From assembly GCF_000005505.3 (NCBI RefSeq), contig NC_016132.3:54698914-54762913 (forward strand): a stretch of DNA of 64,000 nt. Reading direction: 5' to 3'. The notes beneath the pieces were generated by a model that worked only from the letters and a program-made list of their open reading frames with translations, made no database searches and was not told the origin of the DNA. Shown here piece after piece: positions 11,301 through 24,722 of this stretch (position 1 is its first letter; the number at the start of each line of letters is the position of its first letter). A program made the translations under genes and the position numbers. Source of the stretch: Brachypodium distachyon. Its lineage: Eukaryota > Streptophyta > Magnoliopsida > Poales > Poaceae.

Positions 11301-14086
11301 TTTTCTTATTAATAGTTCCCAATCAAAGAAACACATTACGCCTTGTCATTGAAATGGATAACATCCTTCTCAGAAAATGACAGAATAAATAGCAGTTGAA
11401 TACCTTTATCATTGAGAAGTTGACACACAAAAAAGATGTTATTCAATATATGGCACACAACTTCTTTTACTTATAAGTTTGATTCTGATGGTTGATCATC
11501 TTTAGGTTCAATCCCAAACTTTGATGGTGGACATGGTTCCAGAAACTCTGCAATCAACGAAACCTGATCGGTGGAGCATTTTCAGAGAGAAAACTGGGAT
11601 TTGGGATAAAAATGACTTCATAAGAAATGGATTTGTAGACCATATTAATACAACAAAAGACTCTACGGACTACCTGTGGCATACAACAAGGTTGGTGTAC
11701 TACGGGCTGTTTCATATATGCTTATTGAATAAATTGATCAACCAAAGAGAGGTTTTAGTCTTATGTTCTAAATATATTTTGCCCTGCAGCATTCTGTGCA
11801 CTTCTAGTTCTGTACGTGACCCCTTTTTTTTAATGAAATTTGCAGCTTTAATGTAGACAGAAGTTACCCCACAAATGGGAACCGTGAACTTCTTAGTATT
11901 GACTCCAAAGGCCATGCTGTTCACGCTTTCCTGAATAATGAGCTTATAGGTCTGGTTTGTAATGTTTTCTTTACGCTAAGAAACCATAGAAAGTAACTAA
12001 TGTATTCTAGTAGACGTTTGCTGGGATGTTTCTTCAGTCTAATTCAGCCTATATGGATCTTCTCAGTATCAACTTAAGTAGAGTGCTTGTTTACGCTAGC
12101 ATCAGTTTGACATCTTTTTCAAAGGGTTGCTGAATCGTACATCATCAGCACCAGCCATCACACTTGCCTTATCAAGATATCTTCTCAGGTAGTGCATATG
12201 GTAATGGCTCAAAATCAAGTTTCAATGTGCATATGCCCATCAAGTTGAAGCCTGGGAAGAATGAAATTGCACTACTGAGTATGACTGTTGGATTGCAAGT
12301 AAGTGTCTACCTGTAGAAATTATTAGAGATTAACATTGCATTATATATATGATGTTCTTTACATGCCCATGCTATTCTATGTACATGTATGTTATCTGCA
12401 ATTCTAGATACTTTTGAGAAAGAATTTCCCCTCTGTTAGGTCACTGTAATTTTAAACTGCTTATGTGCTTATCTTATTGGAACTTTCTGCACTTCCTAAG
12501 AACGCAGGACCTCATTACGAATGGGTAGGGGCGGGCCTTACAAGTGTAAACATCTCTGGGATGAAAAATGGATCCATAGACTTGTCTTCAAATAATTGGG
12601 CATACAAGGTACTGTTGTCAAGATTATTCATGGTGTTCAGCCAAATTTCTATTGAGAACTCAATATAAGTACATGATGGAAATGCAGTACTTCCCTGTTT
12701 CTGTAGCCACCTATATGTTTCGATGCTCTTAATTTTTATGTCCAGAATTTCAGATAATCGAAGTTGACTGTGTTTCCTTATGTATCTGTTGGTAGATTGG
12801 GTTGGAAGGTGAACATTATGGTTTGTTCAAGCCTGATCAGGGGAATAACCAAAGGTGGAGTCCACAGTCTGAGCCACCAAAAGGTCAACCTTTGACTTGG
12901 TACAAGGTAACTTTGTATGATCTTTATTTCTAATTAATTCTTCACACCCTATTTACATGCACTAATCCAACATAATTCTAGGTAAATGTTGATGTTCCAC
13001 AAGGAGATGACCCAGTTGGGATAGACATGCAGTCCATGGGGAAAGGCCTGGCTTGGTTGAATGGAAATGCCATAGGGAGGTATTGGCCTAGGACTAGTTC
13101 TAGTGATGACAGGTGCACTCCCAGTTGTAACTACAGAGGACCATTTAATCCAAGCAAGTGCAGGACTGGATGTGGAAAGCCAACTCAAAGATGGTAATGC
13201 AACGGTGTTTGGTACAGTTCAAAAAATTATGTCATGTCATTATTCTCTTGTATTTCACTTTTCTGTTTTGCTTTTGGTCAAGGTACCATGTCCCAAGGTC
13301 ATGGTTTCACCCATCAGGGAACACCCTTGTGGTTTTTGAGGAGCAGGGTGGGGATCCCACGAAGATTACGTTCTCGAGAAGAGTTGCAACAAAGGTTTGC
13401 TCCTTTGTGTCAGAGAACTATCCTTCCATAGACTTGGAGTCCTGGGATAAAAGTATCTCAGATGATGGCAAAGACACAGCAAAAGTACAGTTGTCTTGCC
13501 CCAAGGGCAAAAATATTTCTTCAGTTAAGTTTGCAAGCTTCGGAGACCCCAGTGGAACTTGCAGATCCTACCAACAAGGAAGATGCCACCATCCGAGCTC
13601 TCTATCTGTTGTTGAGAAGGTAATGTTTGCAGTTTCTTGATGTGAAATCGTACATAATTCAAATCTCAGAACTCGAGAAATGAGACCATCAAATCTGACT
13701 TTTTATAGGAGTTTTTGATGCATGTGGATTTGGATCAGTGCACATGATTTAATCTTGGAATGCGATGACTGTCAGTTCTGACTTTGCAGACTGCAGTGAT
13801 GGTGCAACTGGAATTAGATTAGACATCCAGGATGTTTTAACTTTCCATTCTGAAGCTATCATCCGTTCCATATGCGCTGTCTCATAACTATTTCTAGATT
13901 ATAGACTAGAGATCTAGATTTAATTGACCATACCGAATATTGTATATTTCTTAAACAGTCCTTTATTCTTTGCAGGCCTGTCTGAACATCAATAGCTGTA
14001 CAGTTTCACTGTCAGATGAAGGATTCGGAAAAGATTTATGCCCTGGGGTCGCCAAAACACTCGCCATTGAAGCAGACTGTTCTTAG
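8354..14086 (+). CDS. Beta-galactosidase (GH35) with C-terminal SUEL lectin domain
   Basis: Nineteen exons: 8354-8536, 8639-8734, 8854-8966, 9104-9170, 9258-9350, 9429-9572, 10025-10113, 10279-10384, 10611-10698, 10782-10900, 11128-11292, 11506-11690, 11846-11949, 12189-12298, 12501-12608, 12796-12906, 12982-13193, 13283-13619, 13976-14086, giving 846 residues. Every intron is GT-AG and all phases agree. Residues 1-27 are a leucine-rich signal peptide. The GH35 barrel follows, with IENEYG (acid/base Glu188) and WTENW (nucleophile Glu257), YHGGTNFGR near 298-306, galactose-binding-like domains, and a Cys-rich SUEL/Gal-lectin domain from about 762 ending in ADCS. The family removes terminal beta-galactosyl residues from cell-wall galactans and arabinogalactan proteins in the apoplast. 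The length matches lectin-tailed plant members (about 840). The start is the first ATG, directly before the signal peptide. It closely resembles a rice beta-galactosidase of the same exon plan; the exact orthologue is not assigned. Confidence 0.95.
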
Positions 14087-16802
14087 GGAGGTTGACTGCA
14101 TTAAGAGTTCCAAAACTAGATGTTTGCTCATCAGAAAAACAAAATCGAAATTCTGTTGCCTCTGTTGCATAAACTTGCATCAACATACTTCAACAACCTG
14201 GAAGTGAAAGTTTACCACCTTGTAGTTTCAGATTTGTTGCAAGCATGATATTGGCCTTCGTTTCATTGAATTTTCTTGGTGGTCGTTGCCTCGTTGTTCC
14301 AGTACTAGTTCCAGGTGACAATTCAGGATACTGACCGTACTCTGATGTACATCTGAACAGGGCCTGCATCTGGATTCTGGGCAAGTAAATGCATTGCATC
14401 TCAATGTGCTATCAGTTCTAACCACAAACAAACTACCACGAAGCATGGAAATCTGGTGCACATATCACACGCTGAACAATGAATCGTGAGCGTTCTAGAT
14501 TAACTCCTAGGATCAGAGCGCTGGACTGCTGATTTAGTGAAAGGAATCTCTGGTTTAATTAAGACTAAGTCCTCTTTTTAGATAGTGAGTTTAAGGCCAA
14601 TTCTGCAAATTTCAGTTCACACGTTACATTCCTCCTTTCATCGAGTTGCTGTTCGCCTGTTGTCTTTGGTGTGGTTCATTTGACTCGTTGACAGTAGATC
14701 ACGATCACAGGTAGGCGACATCTCAGCTAACAGAATCATCCCTCCCAACTCTCGCCTGTAGCATGGGCTACATACTTGTGTTCGTACATGGGCGTTCCTC
14801 TGACACGTATTCTGTGTATATGTGATTTATCTCTAAAGCATCTGATGAAAACTTTTGGATTCTTCCTCAACTGATAGAGAAACATCCTTTGTAAATTTTA
14901 GATTCTCTTTCAGTGAAGTTTACTGGGTTGGAAGAACCAAAATTTCTGCCAAAGCATCTGGGTTGTTGCAGAAGATTGTCTGCATTTAGAGATTTGTCAA
15001 GCAAGCCTTGAAGTGTAGTATATCTGAAGACTAGCCAATAACTCATTGTGGCTAAGATCATCCAGGCTGTTCAACTGCCATCCTTTTCTTAATCCCAAGC
15101 ATGGACAAGTATTATGAAATAACATCATATTCATACCAAGTGTCTTGTAGACTATGACTAGCCTACATTTGAACATCGAGCCTTTTTTGTGCTTTCAGTG
15201 GCCATAGGAGACAATACAGCCCAAGCGTGTTGTGTGTGTGTGTGTTCTATCAGTGCTCAGTGGCCACTTTTGGATGATTCTGCATACATATACATGCAGT
15301 GACCAGAACATGACTTTCTCATCTGAAGACTGGTGTAAGAAAAGATAAGGCTCCCCCTTGCAATAAGAAAATAATACTTTCAGCAGCCTCAACCTATCAG
15401 GCATATCTTTTGTTTAAGATTTCTTTGCTAAAAGCTTCAATCAACCGTTCCTGTTGCCATCCGGACATATCAGGGCTTTTTCTTTTCTTTCAGAAAGCTC
15501 TCCTGATGGAGTATTTGCAATCGTGTTGCAGTGTATAGGGGTTCGACTCAATAAAAGTTCTCATTGTCGAAAAAAACGTACTGGGGTTCAACATAATTTG
15601 GAGGATCTAGGCAGAACGGCAGCTAGATATTTTGCCCACCTGCCGACACTACAGTGAGAAAAATCTTGATTTATGACGCATGTCGTGTACTGATGTTGCA
15701 TCAGGTCGTCGCTCACCGGTTCCAACAAAGACGTGAGGGAAAAAACAAATCCAGAAAACGAATGAAAGCGACTCAAATATCAGCTGCACCGTTCAGTTGC
15801 CATGGAGCTGATGGATAAGCTGTGATTTGGATCCCAGGAGAGTGCGCGCCAAACTGTCATCGCGTTGATCTTATCCTACTAATCAGCCTTGATAAATGAC
15901 GTAACATAGAATCTAATCATGCTCCCTCTTTAGCCCCCGACATGAAATTGCATAGTCAAGTGGAACTATTCTAAGCAGCCTTTACAGCTTCCAACAGGAG
16001 AGCAAAACAAGATCAAGAACATAGAAGGGGGCGTATCTTAATTTTCTATCGGCAAAAGCAAAAGGCCAAAGGGAGATGTAAAATACACATAGATGGGCAT
16101 AAAAAAACATAGTTTGGAAAATGGAGACACCTTTTCCCTTGATTGAGAAGGTACTGCTGTTTTCAAGAAAACTAGCGGTGACCCGCACACAAGAATTGGC
16201 AACCTTTCTGTGTGTATTTTCAAAATATTTGTACCGAAGATAAAGTGTGTAGAGGATGATTTCATGAATGTGTATTTCTTGGTATGATTTAGTAAAGATA
16301 AGAGTAAATTCACCTTTTTACCCTCTAAGAAACTTTGTGACATAAATTACCCAATTTAAGAAACACTCTTCTTTTTTACTCCATTAGAAAGTTTTGACAC
16401 AGTTTTGCCCAATTTTAGGTTTTTGGCCATTCTGACAGGACAGACCCACAAGCCAGGCTTAACGAGGACCATCACGTCGAAAGCGTTTTCAACGATAAGC
16501 GTCCGACAATCGGACAGATGATCAATCAGGGAATCATGATCCTAGGCCTCTCACGCATCTGACTAAACCTGTTGTTCATATATGATAGTCACTCCCTTTC
16601 AGTTTACAAGGCCCATTTCCAAAATTTTGAAGTTCCAATATACAAGGTCATTATTTTCTCCCACCAACTGTCATCTCAAACCAGCCAATGCATGTTCTTC
16701 TAAGTTTTTTACTCCAATGTATGAAGAAGGGTGGCGTTAATACGTGAGAATCAATGTTTGGTCCAACATTTTATTATGTCCTACTTGGTTACATTGATTT
16801 TG

Positions 16803-16850
16803 CATGGAGATGACTCTTGTAGTATTCATGGAGATGACTCTTGTAGTATT
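16803..16850. repeat. Exact 24 bp tandem duplication
   Basis: CATGGAGATGACTCTTGTAG followed by TATT occurs twice with no gap and no mismatch, which indicates a very recent duplication. Confidence 0.9.
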
Positions 16851-17005
16851 CAATTTGTAAATAGGACTAAAAAGTTCATATTGTAGCAATGCAGCTAATT
16901 TATCATTTATAAGTGATGTCAGAAGAGAATCGTCACTGAACTGATGTGGATTTCCATGTTACAAACTATTGTCTTATATATTGCGCAAATTCAGGTATTC
17001 AAGTA

Positions 17006-17100
17006 CTCCCTTCAACGCATATTACTTGTCTCAAATTTGTCCAAATATGGATGTATCTATGTTGAAAAAGCGTCTAGATACATGTCATATTTCGACAAGC
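17006..17100. mobile_element. Truncated Stowaway-type MITE
   Basis: It begins CTCCCTTCAACG after a TA and shares the interior of the 2572 and 50340 elements in the opposite orientation (CTCAAATTTGTCCAAATATGG, GTCTAGATACATGT). It stops at TTTCGACAAG without the matching right terminal repeat. Confidence 0.65.
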
Positions 17101-20100
17101 GTCTAGAGTGCTAAAATTCAGCTTACAAACGGCCTGGACATTTATGCTCGATATTAGTTGAGTACACATAATTAAATTAATGCTGCTAGTACGGTCTATG
17201 TCATCATGTGAGTACGTAGAAATGACCCTACATTTCTTGCAATAAATATTCAGCTGAATAAATAAAACTGGTATATCGTTTTCATATACTGGTAGAGTAA
17301 GGGTAAACCAAAACTATAAATAAAACTGTAGCAACTAGGAGTAGTAGACTACACCATTCATTGCAATAATGTTTTCCTGCTATTAATAAAACCTTTGGAG
17401 CAGTACCATTTTCAAAACTACTTGTCATGTAGGATCAGTACTAAAATAATGCAACAGTACTGCACTAACTATTGGATTAAAGGTGTTATATATCATCATT
17501 TTTTTTTGCAAGCAAAAAACATCCAAAATGTTTTGAGTGAATCATATGGTCATATATTTTGTGTGCACATGTTTTTTTGCCGGTATTTTTGTGTACTGAT
17601 GTTGTATCACTGAGAAGGGCAATGTCATACCATACCATTGCACACTTTTGTTCAATTTGTCATAATGAATTTAGTTGTTGCACCGGAGCACTTAACTTAA
17701 ATTAAAAACAGGAAAAGTTGCTGGGCCATCCCGCGATTCTAAGGACATGTTTGTCCAACCTGCGTTTTGCCTATTTCATCGTTTGCTTAATCAAAACAGA
17801 AAAGTTATACGGAGTAGTACTTTCGAACTACGAGTAGTTTGTACATCGCATTTCGGCAGTCGTAAAATAAGCTAACGCCATCGTCCGATTCCATTTCATC
17901 CTGCGGGAAGAAAAAAAACGGAAAGAAATGATTTGCATAACCATCTAGCTACTGACTATCCACTCACCACTGACAAAGCCCAGCGATTGGGATCTTTCTT
18001 CCCACTGCGGTCTACACAGTTTCACCTCCACTGTCCATTCTGCAACTAACCTTTGTTGAACTGTCAAAATCAAGTGTTCAAATCTCCGATTCGCGCCTAG
18101 AATAGGGCCAAACAAGTCCACGTCTCGCATGGTTCACTCAGACACAATGCCTTTATGGCATAATGGATACTTCTGTTTCTATTGCTGCTTCTGTCAAATG
18201 CCTTTCAGCAGCAGGTACGTACGTACGTAGGAGTGGCTAATTGGATCTGTGTAAGGCTAGTTTGGTATGGACATTTTGCTCCTCCGGGGAGGTAAATTAA
18301 AGCCAGTGAGTGACGTGTTAGCTGATAGTTCCCCTTCTTGGGTTTGGATCAAGAAGGAAAATTTCCAATCAATATTAATTGCATCCTATAGTAGGGCATT
18401 GCTAATCGGAGATGGTTCATGGTTTCGATTTGACAGCGGGTGTCGGCGAAAAGTGACCTCCCAACAGCAGGCAGTGGTCTCATTGTTTCTTGGCCCCTTT
18501 TTCACGCGAGATTGATCGTGATCCGCTCCCCCTATGAGCACCCCCCGAGTCAACCTCAAACCTAAGATCTCTCTTCGTTCCGCATGCAGTGTACAGGATT
18601 TCGTCGTAGGAGCGTAGATCTCGACCGATCGGGTGAGTGAAAGGAACGCCACTCGGAGCTGGCTCCACTAGTGTTGACCTTGACCACGTCCCCCTCTTTT
18701 CCGCATGGCTTCGAAGTTACGGATTCCAGCCGTGCTAGATTCTTAAATTACCACCACATGTCCAATTACTGATATTTTTTGGACATGTACGTTTCATATT
18801 GCTTCGACGTACAGGTTCAGACATTGATGGGGTAACTTTCAGGTTGCCGCTGGGTATCCATTACCCATTACCTTGTCCATATCCATACGGTTGGGTCGGG
18901 TATGGCTAAAAAGAAAATTTCCCAAACGAAACGGGGAGGGTATGGGTATTATCCGTTAATAAGGCCGGGAACAGCAGACCTAGAAACCATCGTTCCCTTC
19001 AATCTCGTCTTCTCCAGATCGGCTGCAGCCTCTTCTTCTCTCCTCCTCATCCTCCTGACCGCCTCCCGCCTCCGCCTGCTGTCGCTGCCCATCCTCCTCC
19101 CCAGCACCCCGGACCACCATCCACGAGGGAGCTCGAGGCGGCCTTCACCACTACCCGCCGTGTCGCCTCTCCCTCCTCACCGGCGTGGACCGCATCGGTC
19201 CGGCTTGCTGCCGCCGCTTGGATCACAGCTTTATTTTGAGGATTTTCTTTTTCTTCGACTTGCATCGGAGATTTGGATTAAATGTTCTTTGATGTATGGC
19301 TAATGGTAAATTTTGGAGAGGATAGATATGGGGATTTCATTGTTTAGGTATGGGGAGGACAAATCTCGTGGGTTAACCCAAGCCCTCTCCGCGGCATGCT
19401 GAGTAGTAACTTTGATCTGAAAACATTCACACCCACCGTCGTACGCGGGCCAAGACCTGACACCCGCGTGTTCAGCATGGTTGTGCTCCTCAGATCGACC
19501 TGTGATCTTAACGATACACCAGCCGGCCGGCCCCTGCCACATGAAGCGTGGCTCGCCCACCGGCCACCGCCCCCACGTACGGAATCCAAACAAAATCGAC
19601 CCCAAACCCGTCGGGCGCGTACACGCCTACGTGTACGTACGTACATACATACGCGTGCTAAAGCTCCCGTTGTCCCGGACCGTAGCTACACACCACGGCG
19701 CCACAGCGCCCCAACCACCCGCGGCGCACCGTGAAATCCACAGCGATGGACTGGACTGGCCGTGCTGGAATGTACTGCACCGTACTCCTCCTACCATCCT
19801 ATCTCCCTCTCTGCACATGCATATGGGTGCGATCAGCTAGTACTAGTTGCTAGCAGCAGCAGCAGGCAAGTTACTGCACGGGCGATCCTGTCGAAGATCA
19901 CGATATGATATCACGGGCCGCGCGCTTGCGAATCGGCTTTCCAGTTTCCACCACCAATCGAGAGACGATCGAAACGAGGCTCGAATGCTCTGCTCCATCC
20001 ATAGAGCCCTCGAAGGACCGTACAAGGTGACAAATGAAATCCCCACTCGGGTTTTATTAATACGGCGTCGCACGTGCCCGCGGATCGCCGGATCGAGCCG

Positions 20101-21060
20101 CGCTTTCATTTTCTTTTTTCACCTCGCGGCTCGATGAGGAGGACGATATCATGTCCACGTTGTTCATAATTTCTCCATTTTAACCTTTTAAGCTTCTTGC
20201 TTCCCAACTCCCTCTGGCTGGCTCCCGTCGCCACCATGGACGCACGCATGCCTCCAAAGCTAGCTGCACCTACACGTACGTACCCCGTTTTGGACTTACG
20301 CTGCATGTTTTTTCTTTTCCCAGTTTATAATCCTGGGAACAAACAAAGCGGGGCCGGTAGCAGAGTTGCAACGTGGCGTGGCATCCGTGACGGGACGTCC
20401 CCGGCGGCGACGAAAGCGTTCCCGACTTCCTACCGTCCGATATATATCTCCCGCTTCGCACATGCACACCACGGCCGTGCCGCGCCCGATCGACGGAAGA
20501 ATCCAAGGAACACTTGGCCAATTTGACTAATTGTAAGATCGTCCCATCCGAGTAAAATATGCCGATATATCCAGATTCCAGAAGCACAGACACTAAAAAA
20601 CGGAGTCGCAAGGTGACCAAGGAAAAAGACGATGGCTCAGCGGCCAGCCGATACAGGCTGACAAAACAGTGCTTTGATCTGAATGGACGGGTCGAGTGGC
20701 GACACACAGCTGCTCCGCTCCGCCCCCCCCTTCGATCAAAAAAAAAAAAAAAGGGGAGACTTGCACGGAGTAGCAGTAATGCTGCCGGTACGGACAATAA
20801 TGGCTGATTGCTTGCCTTGCCGTACTTATTATTCGCCAATCATTCACCTGCCGCAACAGGTTAAAGAAACATCCATGATCACGCTCCCTCTCTCTCAGGC
20901 TGGTAATGGTACCGGAACCTAAACACGGTTCTCCTCGGCTATACTACTACCACTCTTGCACATGCGGCTGGCGTTTCTCTCTTTCCAGCCAGAGTCACGC
21001 GCTTTTAACAGTTCTCATGGAAGATGCAACAACACGGCACGGCCAGCTCTTCATTTGTAA

Positions 21061-21703
21061 GAGCAGTCCAGCGGTTCTCCTAAAACCTTCCAATACCAAA
21101 TTTAGGAAGAAAAGGTCCAAAAACGACGTCTAGCAGTTCCCCTAAATCCTTCCCGATATTTCGGGATCCTCTATCCAGAGCTCCTTCTCCCCTATAGATC
21201 GGGGAGCCCGATCCCTCCCCCTATCCACGCGAGGAGCAACCGATGCCTCCCTCCCGCCACCACGCGCCCGCCCTCTTTCTCCTTTCTCCGTTTCTTGCTT
21301 CGATTTGGGGTGGCAGATGCGGGTGGCGGCAGCGGCTAGAAGTGGGCAACGGCGGCCAGCACACGGGCGGCGATGACCAGATGGGAGCGATTCTGCCTCG
21401 CGGGCGGCGGGCTGGCTTGCCGGGGTTTGGGGAGAAGGAGCAGGGGCGGCTGACGGATCGGTGGGGAAGAAAGGAGGAAAAAGAGACAGCTCGTGGGGAA
21501 GAAATAGAGGGAGAGGGGGGAAATCCAGCGCAAAAAAAAGAAAAAGAAAATGGTTGTTACACAAAATTCTTAAAATATAGATTATGTGAGATCTTTTAGG
21601 GGAACTGCTGGAGTTGGGCAATTTTTAGGAGAAAATATTTTTAGGGGAGTCCCCCATTTTGAGATATAGGGGAGATACTTTAGGAAAACTGCTGGACCTG
21701 TCC
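21061..21703. mobile_element. Tourist-like (PIF/Harbinger-type) non-autonomous element, copy 1
   Basis: The left end GAGCAGTCCAGCGGTTCTCC is the inverse of the right end TTTAGGAAAACTGCTGGACC, and both sides carry TAA (21058-21060, 21704-21706). Inner copies of the same motif (AGCAGTTCCCCTAAA near 21133 and TTTAGGGGAACTGCTGGAG near 21595) also face each other. The ~350 bp core is GC-rich and unlike the ends, with no recognisable protein. Confidence 0.75.
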
Positions 21704-22113
21704 TAAATTCACCGTCCTTATAAGAAGGAAATGGTCGGAGGGAGCAGTATAATACTTTACCGCAGATATCCACTATCATACACTACAGTTGTACCTACCA
21801 AAGAATTTCCAGACGGATGGAGACATTTTCATGCGATTGCCAATATCTAGCGATCTAGCGCGAGATTTTCTCTAGTCCCATCCACAAGTCTTTGAATCTT
21901 CACATCAAGTTTATTTATGTCTTGCTCTTTTTTTAGATGTTTATTTTTTTTACAATGCAAGGATACAGTGCACATAGCTAAATTTTATTCAGACAACACT
22001 AAAAACATTGATGTTGGAATTGACTTACTTGCAAAGAGAAAACCGTCATTAGCCGGAAAACCCGCCACCGTTTTTAGACTATAACCTTTTCGATGTATAA
22101 ATGTTAGCAGCTA

Positions 22114-22226
22114 CTTCCTCTGATTCTAAATTCTTGACTCAAATTTAACCAAAATTGGATGTATCTATTCTTAAAAAATGTCTAGATATATGTAATATTT
22201 CGACAACAATTTAGGATCGAAGGGAG
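22114..22226. mobile_element. Stowaway-type MITE
   Basis: TA-flanked, with CTTCCTCTGATTC at the left end and GGATCGAAGGGAG at the right. The interior (GGATGTATCTATTC, TGTCTAGATATATGT) places it in the same family as 2572 and 50340, in reverse orientation. It lies about 470 bp upstream of the DnaJ start codon. Confidence 0.75.
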
Positions 22227-22454
22227 TAGTTTTTTTAAAGAATTACCAAAACCGTTTTCTTAAGATAAAAGCGGTCTCTGCATGGATATTGTACCGTCTG
22301 CAAAAATTCATTAATACGCCACCCTACAGCCTTGACTCCCTAGTCTCCATGTCCATTGACAATTCAACCACACTACCACTGTCACTGACCCACTGGTAGC
22401 TCCATTCCACGGTTCACCATACCAAACAAATCTATCTCTATCACCCAAAAAAAA

Positions 22455-22699
22455 AACTCCCTCTTTCTCTCTCGTCGCCCAAACCGGTTCAAATAAATGG
22501 CCCTACATAAAAGCCACTCATCTCTCACACACACTCAACTCACTCGCTCTCTCTATTCCTTCCTCCTCCTTTCCCTCTCTGCCGCTAACCACCTTCCTCT
22601 GCGTCAAACCCACCACTCCCCTCATTTCTCTCTCTTCCTCACCCTTTTCTCGCTTTCCCCTCCTCCTCTCTCGCCCTCCCATCGGGAGTTTCTCCTCCA
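22455..22699 (+). promoter_or_regulatory. CT-rich promoter/leader of the DnaJ gene
   Basis: The 245 bp before the start codon are dominated by CT and CTC runs, as in many grass promoters and 5' leaders. An ACATAAAAG motif near 22505 could serve as the TATA element. The exact transcription start cannot be read from sequence. Confidence 0.4.
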
Positions 22700-24722
22700 A
22701 TGGTGAACCCACCGGAGCTGTACCACAGGATCCTCAACGTCCCCAGGGAGACCTCGCCGCAGGAAATCCGCGCCGCCTACAAGTGCCTCGCCAAGAAATG
22801 GCACCCCGACAAGCACCCGCCGTCCTCCAAGCCCGAGGCCGAGGCGCGCTTCAAGGCCATCACCGAGGCCTACGAGGTAATTCGAGCCCCCATAATCTTT
22901 GCCATCCTGGCGTTCCTCTGAATCGCAATGTGGCCTGACGTTGTTCTTTCTTGCGCGCGCCGCGCAGGCGCTCCTGGACCAGCAGGAGAACAGGGCGGTG
23001 TTCGGGGCGTGCAACGACGGGCGGGCGTTCGAGAAGCCCTCCTGGACGGTCGGCGGCGGAGGCGGCGCCGGCGCGCGCATGGCGAGGACGCGCAGCGACG
23101 AGTTCTGCATGAGGAGCGCGCCCGCCACGCCGGCCAGGGAGTTCACCAAGGTGTACAGCTCCGGCAACACGGGCGGGAGGCGCGCCTTCGCCGAGTTCTC
23201 CAGCTCCATCATGCGCAAGGCGCCGCCGCTGGAGCGCGTCCTGGAGTGCACCCTGGAGGAGCTCTGCCATGGATGCAAGAAGCAGGTCAAGTTCACCCGC
23301 GACGTCGTCACCAAGAACGGGTATTGTTCTTTTTCTCTCTTTCCCCATGAACGCGGTTACCGGTTACACCTAATCCATGAACAAGGCTGATTGATCGGAA
23401 CTTTCTCACCTGAATTCTGACCAACAAACGCTTGTCATGGTTTCTTTAATGGAAATCGATGGGAGGGCCCCTTGTTTCAAAAACAAAACAAAAACGCTCG
23501 TCATCTGTTTATTTTAGAGATTTCCTATATTTTATTGAACACGATAGTAGTAACGGAAAGTAATTCGTGCGGAATAGCTAGGCTCGATGTGATTTATAAA
23601 CATGAGATTTCTGTGATGGATGCTCTGAAATTTCAGGATAGGCAAGAATTCAGAACCTGTTCTGATGGTGACATCCGTTCCACTTTGTGCTCGCCACCCA
23701 ATTCCCGGCACTGCTTGCAAATGCTCGATCAAATAGTAAACCAGCACGATCGCTTCCCTCTTTCCAGGCTATGTCGCACACCTTTTTTACAGTGGGGTGT
23801 CTGCTTTATAGCCTGCATTTGTCAGGGGAATACCTAGCTTACTTTGGAACATAACCTTGAAACCTTTAGGCAATTGCTCTTTGATGATGCATGACCTTTT
23901 ACCTTGAGGGTATCTATCCTATCCTTGCAAGATTATCCTACCTAACTTGAGACATGATAATAGTACTCTTAAAAGGGGTTTAGTGTCAGGGGCCTATCTT
24001 AAGCAGACAATTCTAAGGCTTCAAGTTGCTTTCTTTGCCACATATGTGTAGTACATGTTTGTTGAGGGCTTTGAGTACCCTACTTTTGGATCTATAATCT
24101 AGCAAATAAGTGGTCCTTTTGATCAATAAGCAGTATTCATAATTCTGTTTACATGTGAGGGTGGGGGCCTAGGAGGGATCAGAGACAGTGACTCCTGAGC
24201 TCCCTTCATCTTTGGACTCCCTTGGAGTATTGTTGGACCGATCCCCTTCACTGGATTAATGCCTTGGACAGGTCAATAGTTAAGAAGGAGGTGAGCCAGA
24301 TGATCATGGTGAAACCAGGGTGGAGGAAAGGGCACAAGGTCACTTTTGAAGGCATGGGGGACGAGAGACCAGGATGCCTACCTGCCGATGCTGTCTTCAC
24401 CGTGTCCGAGAAGAAACACCCGGTGTTCAAGAGGTCAGGCAACGACCTGGTGCTGAAAGCCGAGGTGCCACTAGTGAGTGCGCTCACTGGTTGGTCATTC
24501 TCATTCAGGCTTCTGAGCGGCAAGAAGATCAACTGCTCATTTCAGGATGAGATCATCTGCCCAGGACGCGAAAAGGTCATCAGAGGGGAAGGAATGCCGA
24601 TTATCGAACAGAGAGGCGCACGGGGAGACCTAAGGGTGAAGCTTGAGATCGTCTTCCCGGAAAAGCTTACTGACGAGCAGCTCACTGGCCTTGCTGAAAT
24701 CCTGAAGGACTGCTATGCCTGA
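22700..24722 (+). CDS. DnaJ (HSP40) class II co-chaperone, DnaJB-like
   Basis: Three exons, 22700-22876, 22968-23320 and 24272-24722, give 326 residues. The J-domain lies at about 5-65 with HPD at 35-37, the motif that stimulates Hsp70 ATPase. A Gly-rich stretch follows (near 86-95), then the two C-terminal beta-barrel substrate-binding domains (from about 140; KVTFEGMGDE and LVLKAEVPL are typical). The CxxCxGxG zinc repeats of class I proteins are absent, so this is class II, acting with Hsp70 in the cytosol or nucleus; no signal peptide or membrane segment is present. The start ATG opens the J-domain. Intron 2 (951 bp) contains one A-tailed micro-insertion. The gene converges on the GT14 gene downstream. 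Confidence 0.93.

Larger units (their letters stand above)
14087..21060. other. Gene-poor region after beta-galactosidase
   Basis: No exon series or domain is recognised. Small items only: a (GT)n run near 15231-15245; an A-tailed micro-insertion near 15533-15592; an exact 24 bp tandem duplication at 16803-16850; a truncated Stowaway remnant at 17006; a repeat-like stretch near 18840-18960 with several forms of GGGTATCCATTACCC; and a homopolymer A run near 20739-20753. Frames near 18902-19303 and 20270-20839 are composition artefacts. Confidence 0.5.

Noticed and set aside
18902..19303. 133-codon frame beginning MAKKKISQ
   Set aside because: Starts inside a repeat-like GGGTATGG stretch and becomes Pro/Arg/Leu-rich low complexity; no homologue recognised.
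20739..20753. Poly(A) run as another micro-insertion
   Set aside because: No duplicated flank could be found on the two sides.
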